Source of the DNA: an uncultured Clostridia bacterium
GTDB lineage: Bacteria > Bacillota > Clostridia > TANB77 > CAG-508
Length of the DNA stretch: 39,009 bases
NCBI GenBank assembly: GCA_934149005.1
Contig: CAKPDN010000013.1
Coordinates: forward strand, 1 to 39,009
Direction of reading: 5' to 3'
The notes under the pieces are model-generated. The model was not told where the DNA came from and did no database searches. It was given only the letters and a program-made list of their open reading frames with translations. A program made the translations under genes and the position numbers. Shown here piece after piece: positions 23,461 to 32,019 of the stretch; positions within the stretch are counted from its first letter, which is position 1, and each line of letters starts with the position of its first letter.

Positions 23461-25916
23461 TATTCTACTGTATCTTTCATTTCTGGTGTTAAAGTTTCTA
23501 TACTTACAACTTTTCCTCCATCACTTGTTCTCATTAAAGTAACTCCTTGTGTTGATCTTCCAAGAACACTAATATCTTTTACTTGAAGTCTTATAATTGT
23601 TCCTTTATCTGTAATTAACATTACATCATCTTCTTCTGTTGTTACTCTAGCTCCAACTATTTTTCCTGTTTTTGGTGTAATTTTATAAGTTATAACTCCT
23701 TTTCCGCCTCTTATTTGAACTCTATATTCATCTAATTCTGTTCTTTTTCCAAATCCATTTTCTGTTATTGCTAGAAGTGTAGCTTTTCCACCTGCTATTA
23801 CAGATTCCATTCCTATTACTTCATCTTTATCATCTAGTCTTATTCCTATAACTCCTTGTGATACTCTTCCTATTGGTCTTACTTCTTTTTCATCAAATGT
23901 TATACACATACCTTCTCTTGTTACAAGTACAACATTGTCTTCTCCATCTGTAAGTCTTACTGTTATAAGTTCATCATCTTCTTTTAATGTAATTCCCTGT
24001 AATCCTGTTCTTCTTGCAGAATTGTATTCGGTCAATGCAGTCTTTTTAATTAATCCATTTTTTGTTGCCATTAATAAATATTTACCTTCTGCAAAGTTTT
24101 GAATTGGTATAACTGCTGATATTTTTTCTCCTGGATCTAAACTTAATAAATTAACTATTGCTGTTCCTCTTGCTGTTCTACCTGCTTCTGGAATTTCAAA
24201 TCCTCTTAATTTATATAATTTACCTTTATTTGTAAAGAATAATATTGTATCATGTGTTGATGCTGTAAATATTTGTTTTACAAAATCTTCTTCTCTTGTT
24301 GCTATTCCCGTAATGCCTTTTCCTCCTCTTCTTTGGCTCTTATATGTATCTATTGGCATTCTCTTAATATATCCAAAATGTGTTAATGCCACTACTGTTT
24401 GTTCTTCTTTTATTAAATCTTCAGCATTAAATTCTCCTGCTGCTGGTATTATTTTTGTTAATCTATCATCACCATATTTATCTTTTATTTCTAGTAATTC
24501 ATCTTTTATAATAGAATATACTAATGTATCACTTGACAAAATATCTTTTAAATATGCTATTAGTTTCATTAATTCATTATATTCTTCATCTAGCTTTTCT
24601 CTTTGCAATCCTGATAAACGTTTTAATTGCATATCTAAAATTGCTTGAGCTTGTATCTCAGATAGACCAAATCTTTCCATCAATCTTTCTTTTGGATTAT
24701 CATACGAAGAACGAATAATATTTATTACTTCATCTATGTTGTCCAATGCTATTTTTAATCCCTCTAAAATGTGTGCTCTTGCTAGGGCTTTGTCTAATTC
24801 AAATTTAGATCTTCTTAGTATAACTTCTTTTCTGTGATTTATAAAACAATCTAAACATTCCCTTAGTGTTAATATTTTGGGTTCTCCATCTACTAGTGCT
24901 AATATTATTGCACCAAATGTTTCTTGCATTTGTGTATGTTTATATAATTGATTTAAAATAACTTGTGGTCTTGCATCTCTTTTTAATTCTACAACAACTC
25001 TTGTCTTTTCTTTTCTATCAGATTCATCTCTAACTTCAGAAATTCCTTCTATTTTCTTTTCTTTTGATAAATCTGCTATTGTCATTACTAATTTTGCTTT
25101 ATTAACTTGGTATGGTAAAGATGTAATTATAATTCTTTGTCTATTTCCACTCATTTCTTCAATTTCAGCTTCAGCCCTCATTGTGATTTTTCCTCTACCT
25201 GTTGTATATGCTTCTTTTATGCCTTCTTTTCCTAAAATTGTTGCCCCTGTTGGGAAATCTGGTCCTTTTATAATTTCCATTAATTCTTCTATTGTTATTT
25301 CTGGATTATCTATAACTTTTATAATTCCATCTATTACTTCTGATAAATTATGTGGTGGTATATTTGTTGCCATACCTACGGCTATACCTGATGAACCATT
25401 TACTAATAGTGCTGGTATTCTTGCAGGTAAAACTGTTGGTTCTTGTAGTCTATCATCATAGTTTGGCATAAAATTAACTGTATTTTTTTCAATATCTGTT
25501 AACATTAATTCTGAAATTTTTGACATTCTTGCTTCAGTATACCTCATAGCTGCTGGGCTATCTCCATCTACTGAACCAAAATTTCCATGTCCATCAACTA
25601 ATGGATATCTCATTGTAAAGTCTTGTGCTAATCTTACCATTGCATCATATACAGAGCTATCTCCATGTGGATGGTAACGTCCTAAAACTGAACCTACTGT
25701 ATTTGCACATTTACGATATGCTTTATCTGATGTTATTCCATCTTCGTGCATTGAATACAATATTCTTCTATGTACTGGTTTTAAACCATCTCTAGCATCT
25801 GGAAGTGCACGAGATACTATAACACTCATGGCATAATCTATATATGCTGTTCTCATTTCTTTGTCTATATCTCTTTCTATTATTTTTCCGTCTCTTCTTT
25901 GTGGTGTTTCTTCCAT
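23460..25916 (-). CDS. gyrA: DNA gyrase subunit A
   Basis: 818 residues, normal length. N-terminal MSVIVSRALPDARDGLKPVH, the quinolone region GRYHPHGDSSVYDAMVRLAQ with unaltered Ser/Glu-type residues, the catalytic Tyr in AAMRYTEARMS, the GyrA box QRRGGKG (about 530) and six beta-pinwheel repeats to the end. With GyrB it introduces negative supercoils using ATP. In most Firmicutes gyrA follows gyrB directly; here about 6 kb of secretion-type genes lie between. Own promoter upstream. Confidence 0.98.
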   Translation of the reverse strand: MEETPQRRDGKIIERDIDKEMRTAYIDYAMSVIVSRALPDARDGLKPVHRRILYSMHEDGITSDKAYRKCANTVGSVLGRYHPHGDSSVYDAMVRLAQDFTMRYPLVDGHGNFGSVDGDSPAAMRYTEARMSKISELMLTDIEKNTVNFMPNYDDRLQEPTVLPARIPALLVNGSSGIAVGMATNIPPHNLSEVIDGIIKVIDNPEITIEELMEIIKGPDFPTGATILGKEGIKEAYTTGRGKITMRAEAEIEEMSGNRQRIIITSLPYQVNKAKLVMTIADLSKEKKIEGISEVRDESDRKEKTRVVVELKRDARPQVILNQLYKHTQMQETFGAIILALVDGEPKILTLRECLDCFINHRKEVILRRSKFELDKALARAHILEGLKIALDNIDEVINIIRSSYDNPKERLMERFGLSEIQAQAILDMQLKRLSGLQREKLDEEYNELMKLIAYLKDILSSDTLVYSIIKDELLEIKDKYGDDRLTKIIPAAGEFNAEDLIKEEQTVVALTHFGYIKRMPIDTYKSQRRGGKGITGIATREEDFVKQIFTASTHDTILFFTNKGKLYKLRGFEIPEAGRTARGTAIVNLLSLDPGEKISAVIPIQNFAEGKYLLMATKNGLIKKTALTEYNSARRTGLQGITLKEDDELITVRLTDGEDNVVLVTREGMCITFDEKEVRPIGRVSQGVIGIRLDDKDEVIGMESVIAGGKATLLAITENGFGKRTELDEYRVQIRGGKGVITYKITPKTGKIVGARVTTEEDDVMLITDKGTIIRLQVKDISVLGRSTQGVTLMRTSDGGKVVSIETLTPEMKDTVE

Positions 25917-25953
25917 TATTTTTCCCTCTTTTCATTGTTTTTTATACACTTGT

Positions 25954-25982
25954 ATTATACTAAACCATGTTAAAATTTGCAA
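25954..25982 (-). promoter_or_regulatory. gyrA promoter
   Basis: On the minus strand TTGCAA, 17 bases, TATAAT, about 40 bases upstream of the gyrA ATG. Confidence 0.75.
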
Positions 25983-26142
25983 GTGATTTTAGTAAAAAAA
26001 TGGTAAAAAACTTAGGGAAATCTATTGTTTTGTATTATCTTTGTTTTTATATTTTATATATATTTTTATATATATTTTATAAAAAATATATAATATATTT
26101 ATGTATTTAACTTACTCATTTGCATTATATTTTTTAATTTAT

Positions 26143-26859
26143 TTATTTCAATTTTTCTGCTAATTCTAATTGAGCGTGTGTTAAATTAAAATCTTGTCCA
26201 TTATTTTTTATTAAATTATGTAGATTCTCTATCGCTCTAACATCATTAATTGTTTTTTCTATTGGAATTAAATTATTTATTTCTTTTTCTATTTTTTTAT
26301 ATTCTTTTTCCATTCCCTCGAAATTTTTTTTGTTAAAATATTTTTTCCAATTATTTATATATTTTTCTGTATACTTTAGAGAATTAATTTGATTATTAAA
26401 AGTATTTTCTATATTTTTTTCTACGTTATTTAATATACTATTTTTTCCTTGTTTAATTGTTTTTGCTACTGTAGAATTAATTATTCCTTTACTATATACT
26501 TTATTTATAATATCATCTAACAGATTAGATACATTATCTATTATGCCTCCACTCTTTATTGCCTCTTGAACTTGGGATATATTTTCAAAATTTCCTGTAA
26601 TTATTCCTATTGCACTTTTCCCTAAATTAAGTGCATCATCTATACTATTTTTTATTCCATCTTTTAATCCATATTTAATTAAATTATTTTTTAAATCTAT
26701 AATTTGTTCTTCTATATAATCTGGTAACAATGCTCTTATTCCAATATCAATTCCTGTATTAATTGTTTTTCCTAGTATTGTTTCTAAAAAATTTTTTTGT
26801 TCTATATTATTATTTAAATTATTATTTATTTCTACTACATTATTTAAATTATTTTCCAT
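26143..26859 (-). CDS. Conserved-looking soluble protein of unknown function, 238 aa
   Basis: Asn/Ile/Lys-rich, mostly helical. The N-terminus is MENNLNNVVEINNNL; the middle has GKTINTGIDIGIRALLPDYI and DGIKNSIDDALNLGKSAIGI, suggesting an amphipathic or membrane-associating helix pair; the C-terminal third is a charged coiled-coil-like stretch. A clear ribosome site (AAAAGGAG) and one long frame support a real gene. It is the last gene of the minus-strand secretion block, separated by 500 AT-rich bases from the TadZ-like gene. No family recognised. Confidence 0.65.
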   Translation of the reverse strand: MENNLNNVVEINNNLNNNIEQKNFLETILGKTINTGIDIGIRALLPDYIEEQIIDLKNNLIKYGLKDGIKNSIDDALNLGKSAIGIITGNFENISQVQEAIKSGGIIDNVSNLLDDIINKVYSKGIINSTVAKTIKQGKNSILNNVEKNIENTFNNQINSLKYTEKYINNWKKYFNKKNFEGMEKEYKKIEKEINNLIPIEKTINDVRAIENLHNLIKNNGQDFNLTHAQLELAEKLK

Positions 26860-27361
26860 ATTTTTTCTCTCCTTTTCGTTTTTATAATTATAAAATTATT
26901 TAATTATTTATTTTTTATTTAATTATTTTTTATTTATGAATTAATTTTATTTTTTAATAATTAATTATTTATTTTTATTTAATTTTTTTTATTTTTATTT
27001 TAAAGTTAATTATTTTTTTATAAATATTATTTTTATTTTAAAATTAAATTTTAATTAATAATAAATAATTTAATTAATATTATTAATTTTGATTTTATTT
27101 TTTATAATAATATTTTTTCTTTCAAATTTTTAATTACAATTGTTTTTAATTTTTAAAAATTTTATATATACTAAAAAATTGCCTTTAAAAAATTGTTATT
27201 TTTATACTTAGATTTATTGTTTTTATATACCTTTATTAAATTTATGTATACCATTTTGGATGTTTTTTATCTCTTTTGCTTTTTTTCTTTTTCTTTTGCT
27301 CGCGTAGATATTTTTTAAATTTATTTTTGATTTTTTTTCTTATTTATAAAAATTTTTTGAC
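26860..27361. other. AT-rich intergenic stretch, 500 bp
   Basis: Over 85 percent A+T, built of short TTATTTAATT-like words, with a C/G-containing pyrimidine run at 27265-27302. No ORF, tRNA or clear terminator. Might hold regulatory or structural DNA; nothing specific seen. Confidence 0.5.
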
Positions 27362-28528
27362 TTATCTCATTAGGTTGTTCATTATTTCATCCAAATTATT
27401 TTTGTACTCTTTTGATAAGAATTTTATATTTTTAAAATTAGTATTTATAATTTTTTCATATTTCATTTCATAATTTATTTTTCCAATTATTTTATTTTCT
27501 TTAAATATATTTTTTATTATTTCTGTATTGATTGAATTTTTATTATAATTATTTATTAATATTTTTAAATTATTATTTTTATTTAATTTATTTTTTTCTA
27601 TTATTTTTTTACTATTTTTTATTCCTAATAAATTTGGTCTAATTAATAAAATATTTTTATTTGAATTATTTAATATTTTTTTATTAATTTTTTTATTTTT
27701 TTTAGAATAAATTTCTATGATTAAATAATTATATTTTTTTTCTATATTTTTAATAAGATTAAAATTTATTAATTTATTATAAGAAATTAAATCTATATTT
27801 TTGTTTATTTTTATAATTAAATTTTCTATAATTGTTTTACTAACATATTTTTGTTTATATTTTTGTTTATTATAATATCTTTTTGCATTTAATATTTTTT
27901 TATACTTCTTATCATCATTTATATAAATTTTGTTGAATTTTTTACATCTAAATAAAGCATAAAAGCTAGGGCTATCTCCATTTAATTCAATTATTAATAT
28001 TTTCATATTTTTATCATATTTTTGAATTATGTAACCAATAAGATTAATTATGGTAATACTTTTTCCTACATTTCTTTCTCCTAATACTGTTATAATTTTA
28101 GTTTCAAATTGTTTATTTTTTTCTTTATATTTATTCTTTATTTTAATGTTGTTATTTTTTATATTTGTTTCTTCCAAATTTTTATTATAATTTTTTATTT
28201 TTTCTAAATTAATATTTTTTTCATAATATATTTTTATTATATTTTTATTACTAAAAATTATTTTATTTTTATTTTCTTTTTTTATTGTAATTATTATTTT
28301 TATTTTTTTATTTTTTTCTATTATTTTTTCAATTAAATTTTCTAATTTAATTTCTCCTGGTAATTTTTCATCTATTATTATATAATTAATTTCTATTTTT
28401 TTATTTTCTAATATTTCTAATATTCCTTCTTTGTATTGTATATCTTTAAATAATACTTGTACTTCTTTTTCTTTTTTTAATTCTTCATTTAAATTAGGAT
28501 TATTAACTGCTGTTATTATTGTGTTCAT
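27362..28528 (-). CDS. TadZ/CpaE-like P-loop ATPase
   Basis: 388 residues, extremely Lys/Asn/Ile-rich. The N-terminal part (about 1-110) has a receiver-like pattern: MNTIITAVNNPNLNE, INYIIIDEKLPGEI, IKIIITIKK. Then a P-loop ATPase core with KIITVLGERNVGKSITIINL at about 145, KILIIELNGDSPSFYALFR (second-strand Asp/Glu as in ParA/MinD relatives) and NYLIIEIYSKK. The P-loop is GERNVGKS rather than the deviant KGGVGKS. It starts inside the end of the VirB4 gene (26-base overlap), so it is translationally coupled to it. Role probably in positioning or assembly of the secretion or pilus machine. Confidence 0.6.
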   Translation of the reverse strand: MNTIITAVNNPNLNEELKKEKEVQVLFKDIQYKEGILEILENKKIEINYIIIDEKLPGEIKLENLIEKIIEKNKKIKIIITIKKENKNKIIFSNKNIIKIYYEKNINLEKIKNYNKNLEETNIKNNNIKIKNKYKEKNKQFETKIITVLGERNVGKSITIINLIGYIIQKYDKNMKILIIELNGDSPSFYALFRCKKFNKIYINDDKKYKKILNAKRYYNKQKYKQKYVSKTIIENLIIKINKNIDLISYNKLINFNLIKNIEKKYNYLIIEIYSKKNKKINKKILNNSNKNILLIRPNLLGIKNSKKIIEKNKLNKNNNLKILINNYNKNSINTEIIKNIFKENKIIGKINYEMKYEKIINTNFKNIKFLSKEYKNNLDEIMNNLMR

Positions 28529-30321
28529 TTTCTTTTTCTCCTTCTATTATTTCTTTTTCTCTTTCAGATGCTTGAATTTTTGTTAGTATATGATCCTCTC
28601 CAACAAACATTAAACATTCTCCTCTTTTTAAAGATTTTATTTCTATTTTCTCCTTTTCCGATAAATTTGCATATTCACTCAAAATTTTTATATTCTCTTC
28701 TTCTAGTGCAAAAAATGTTTTTATGCTAGAATTATTTAAAATACTTTTTCCATATGTTCCATTATCTAAACTAAAAATATCTGATATATCTTGTGTAATT
28801 GCTACACCACTTCCTCCATATTTTCTAATAGTTTTAAATATTTTATAAATAAAACTTGCAACATTTTTATTTGAAGTAACTCCGAATTAATCTCCAAATT
28901 TCATCTAAGTATATTGCCTTTTTTTCTTCTCTATTTTCTTTAATTTTATCCCAAAAAATATCTGTAAAAAGATACATTCCATATTTTAAATTTTCTTCTC
29001 CTAAATCATATATATCTGCTACTATTAATTCATTATTTATTTTAATATTTGTATAATTATTAAAAAATTTCATTGATCCTTCTACAAATGGTATTAATTT
29101 AATTTTGAATTTTTTTGTTCTATGATCTTGTCCTAAAATTTTGAATAAATCTTCTAATATTGGCATTTGTCTTTCTTTTTTAAATTTTTTATTTTCATTA
29201 AATAAACTTTTATCATTAAAAGTAATATTTTTTAATTTATATACTTCTATTATTTTTTCTTCTAATAATGCTTTTTCTTCTTCATCCATTTCTCCAAAAA
29301 TTAAATTAAAGAATCCTATTAATTTACTTATTTTTGTTGCTAAATATCCAGTTTCTCCATCTTCAATACTTTCTTCTCTTATATCTAAAACATTTATATA
29401 TGTGTTTGATGTAGGTCCCAATTTTATTTGTATTCCTTTTAGTGTTTTGCATATTTTGTTATATTCTCTGTCTGGGTCTATAATATATTGCTTTATTCCT
29501 AATAATTTATATCTTAAAATTAATAATTTCGTATAAAAAGATTTACCTGCTCCACTTGTTCCAAATATACATATATTGGCATTTTTGTATTTCTCTCTAT
29601 TATATCTATCTATAAAAACTAAGGAATTATTATAGATATTAGTCCCAATAAATATACCTTCTTTATCAAAAATAGTTGATGATATAAATGGATATGTTGA
29701 TATAAGTCCCGTTGTTAATATATTTCTTTTTGCTGCTTCTTTTATTATCTCTTTATTTTCCATTATTGGTAATAATGCAAAAAAACATTCTTCTTGTCTA
29801 AAGTTTGCCCTTCTAGTTTGCATTCCTTTACTTTGAGTTATTCCTTCTATTTTATTTAAATTATATTCTAAGTCTTTTATATCTTTTGAGTATAGTGTTA
29901 TGTAAATATATAAAAAATATAAATCTTCATTATTTACTTGCATTTCTTTTCTTATATATTTTGCATCATTATATGTATATGCTGCTATGTCAATATCTTG
30001 TCTATTTTCATTTGCCTCTTTTATTTCTACCCCTACGTTTCCAATGTGATATGTAAGATCTTTTATTGTTTTATAGCTATCTTGTTTTTCATAAAAAATT
30101 GATATATTCATATTAATGTTTGTTTCTATTAAATTTTTCAATAATAAGTCTGTTTGCTCTCTATAATAATTAACAACTATTAATGATGAATAAAATAAAT
30201 TATCAATTTCTAAATATTTTGGATTTTGCATATTAATATATGCTGGTGAAATTAAATCTTTTTTTGAAAAAACTCCTGAAAAAAAATTATTTATTTTTTC
30301 TTTTTTTATTTTTTTTAAAAT
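28503..30321 (-). CDS. VirB4-like secretion ATPase: ATT start, +1 frameshift at CGG after Walker B
   Basis: 605 residues once the frameshift is read. N-terminal FFSGVFSKKDLISPAYINMQ; Walker A FGTSGAGKSFYTKLL (about residue 260); PDREYNKICKTLKG; Walker B AIYLDEIWRLI; then, in the +1 frame, GVTSNKNVASFIYKIFKTIR, GGSGVAITQDISDIFS (the family's T-Q-D motif), and a tail ending EGEKENEHNNNSS. The zero frame stops at ATT CGG AGT TAC TTC AAA TAA; skipping C (28884) restores ATT GGA GTT ACT. The frame extends 30 codons upstream of the ATG at 30231, with ATT at 30321 seven bases after AAAGGAGG. VirB4 powers substrate transfer and pilus dynamics. Confidence 0.8.
28882..28884 (-). other. In-frame CGG, +1 frameshift site (VirB4)
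   Basis: TTA ATT CGG AGT TAC (zero frame, stop three codons later) against TTA ATT GGA GTT ACT TCA (+1, open for another 125 codons with VirB4 C-terminal motifs). Confidence 0.78.
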
Positions 30322-30333
30322 AATTACTCCTCC

Positions 30334-30520
30334 TTTTCCACATTTGATTTATTTATGTTGATATTCTTTCCACATATTATTAACTATTTTTTTCTTTTTT
30401 TTACTATTTTTTTCTAATTTATTCTAATTTTTTCTTATTTTCAATTTTAATTAATTTTATTTTTTAAAATTAAATTATATTATTAAAAAAAATTAACACC
30501 TTATTTTTGATTTTAATCAT
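30334..30520 (-). repeat. Dispersed AT-rich leader repeat, copy A (upstream of virB4)
   Basis: About 187 bases nearly identical to copy B. Shared plus-strand words: TTTCCACAT, TTATTAACT, TTTTTACTATTTTTTTCTAA, TTATTTTCAATTTTAATTAA, TTATTTTTGATTTTAATCA. Lies in the leader of the VirB4-like gene. Confidence 0.75.
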
Positions 30521-30534
30521 TTTTATTTTTTTAT

Positions 30535-31092
30535 TTAATTATTTAAAAATTTTCTTGTATTTAATAATGAATAAAAAATATTTATAATATTATTTTTATC
30601 ATTTATTTCTAATACATCATTACCACACCTTAATAAACATTCTTTTATTTTAAAATATTTTTCTTTTAAATCATTTTCTATTATTTCTATTGAATTATAA
30701 TTTTCTATTTTTTCATTGGATATTATAAGATAAAAATCCTTTGTTGCGGAATTTCTCGAATAATTTAATTTTTGAATAAATTGAATATAATTATTTGATA
30801 TTTCTTTTAAAAATTTATTTTCTTTTTTTTGAATATTTTTTTCGATACTTAAAATATGTTGACTTAAATCCTCTTTATTACTTTGAATTAAAATTTGAAT
30901 ATTAAAGTTACAAGTTTTTAATAAAATTTTATATGAGCTTAAAATTGATTTTTTTTCTAAATCTGATTTTAAATTATAATTTATTGGAATTATTTTTAAT
31001 ATTTTTATATATTTATTTTTATTAATTTTTATAATTCCGTTTTCTTTTATTTCTTCGATTGGTATCCATTGTTGAGTTGTTAATTTTTTTAT
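30535..31092 (-). CDS. TraC-like N-terminal-domain protein with an ATA start
   Basis: 185 codons with no ATG, GTG or TTG before the conserved part, so it is easily missed. The frame begins at ATA (31092) eight bases after AAAAGGAGG, and reads KKIKKLTTQQWIPIEEIKEN, GIIKINKNKYIKILKIIPIN, YNLKSDLEKKSILSSYKILL, then a helical Ile/Asn/Lys-rich remainder (KTCNFNIQILIQSNKEDLSQ). The TTQQWIP...I...NGIIK..KYIKILKV pattern is that of TraC/TrsE-type N-terminal domains that accompany VirB4 in Gram-positive conjugation systems. It is the first gene of the minus-strand block; 213 bases to VirB4 hold a leader repeat. Confidence 0.65.
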   Translation of the reverse strand: MKKLTTQQWIPIEEIKENGIIKINKNKYIKILKIIPINYNLKSDLEKKSILSSYKILLKTCNFNIQILIQSNKEDLSQHILSIEKNIQKKENKFLKEISNNYIQFIQKLNYSRNSATKDFYLIISNEKIENYNSIEIIENDLKEKYFKIKECLLRCGNDVLEINDKNNIINIFYSLLNTRKFLNN

Positions 31093-31229
31093 TTTTTTCG
31101 CCTCCTTTTGTTTTTACATTGTACATTCATTTTTATAATTTGTCAATAAAAACTTTTTGACAAATTTCGACATTTATACTTTAATAATTATTATTAAACT
31201 TATATTGATTAAGTTTAATTTTAATATTA

Positions 31230-31411
31230 TTTTCCACATTTAATTTATTTATGTTATTATTTTTCCACATGTTATTAACTTTTTTTTCTTTTTTTTACTA
31301 TTTTTTTCTAATTTATTCTAATTTTTTCTTATTTTCAATTTTAATTAATTTTATTTTTTTTAATTAAATTATATTATTAAATAAATTTAATACTTTATTT
31401 TTGATTTTAAT
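31230..31411 (-). repeat. Dispersed AT-rich leader repeat, copy B (upstream of the TraC-like gene)
   Basis: Nearly the same as copy A over about 180 bases, including both TTTCCACAT words and the TTGATTTTAATCA palindrome at the far end. Confidence 0.75.
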
Positions 31412-31522
31412 CACTTTTATTTTTTATTTATTTAATTATTACTTAATATTATTTTTTATTAAATATTAAGAAATATTAAAAAATTTTAAATATATTTTTA
31501 TTTTTGTATATTTTTTTTTACT

Positions 31523-31553
31523 TTGAACATAATATAATTATAAGGTTGATAAT
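31523..31553 (+). promoter_or_regulatory. Possible promoter of the ncRNA
   Basis: TTGAAC (31523-31528), then either TTGATA after 17 bases (31546) or GATAAT after 19 (31548-31553). Confidence 0.45.
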
Positions 31554-31971
31554 AGTTGAGCAAAGAGTATTAATAGATTTATTTATAGTTTATTAATATT
31601 CGAGCAAAGATGTATAATGGTGTATTAATTATATTATTATATGTCGGCGATAAGAGTATATTATGTGTAGGCAGGCTATATTATTTATTTTTATTCTAAT
31701 TTTATATGGTCACAATATATGTTATATATTCGAGCTAAGATTATTCCTTTATCTAGTATAAATGGTTGTTACTAATCCCTTGTTTGGATAAATACAGTTA
31801 TTTGTGGTGAATTAATAGTCGAGTGACTGATTAATATATGTGGTATCGAGCTTATTTATATAGCAATATATATTAGGTTTTAATATTAGATATATTAGTT
31901 TTAGCTAAGATTATTATCGGCTTTATCGATTAATGGCAGGTTGTTTTTAATAACCTGCCATTAAATTTTTT
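31548..31971 (+). ncRNA. Candidate structured non-coding RNA, about 400 nt
   Basis: This 400-base stretch has clearly higher sequence complexity and G content than the flanking AT-only DNA, yet no ORF on either strand. A motif close to CGAGC(A/T)AAGA recurs at about 31556, 31601, 31731 and 31902, with partial copies at 31645 (CGGCGATAAGAG), 31820 (CGAGTGACTG) and 31846 (CGAGCTTA). It ends in a strong intrinsic terminator that works only on the plus strand, opposite to gyrB. Size and ornate repeats are like large bacterial ncRNAs, but I cannot match it to a known class. Confidence 0.6.
31930..31971 (+). terminator. Intrinsic terminator of the ncRNA
   Basis: TTAATGGCAGGTT pairs perfectly with AACCTGCCATTAA around a nine-base loop and is followed by six T. 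On the minus strand the tail is not T-rich. Confidence 0.9.
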
Positions 31972-32019
31972 ATATTATATGAAAGTTCTTTTATATAATT
32001 TTTGCTTTTGCTTAAAGAA

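Noticed and set aside
26860..27361. Possible hidden gene in the 500-base AT-rich gap
   Set aside because: Reading all frames with ATT/ATA starts allowed gives no stretch with protein-like composition or a ribosome site.
18319..28884. Homopolymer sequencing errors as cause of the frameshifts
   Set aside because: The extra base is a lone C between A/T and GG, not in a run, and always the same. A base-modification-specific error remains possible and is listed as a check.
31548..31971. CRISPR array for the repeated CGAGCAAAGA words
   Set aside because: Repeats are short, degenerate and irregularly spaced, with no spacers or cas genes.
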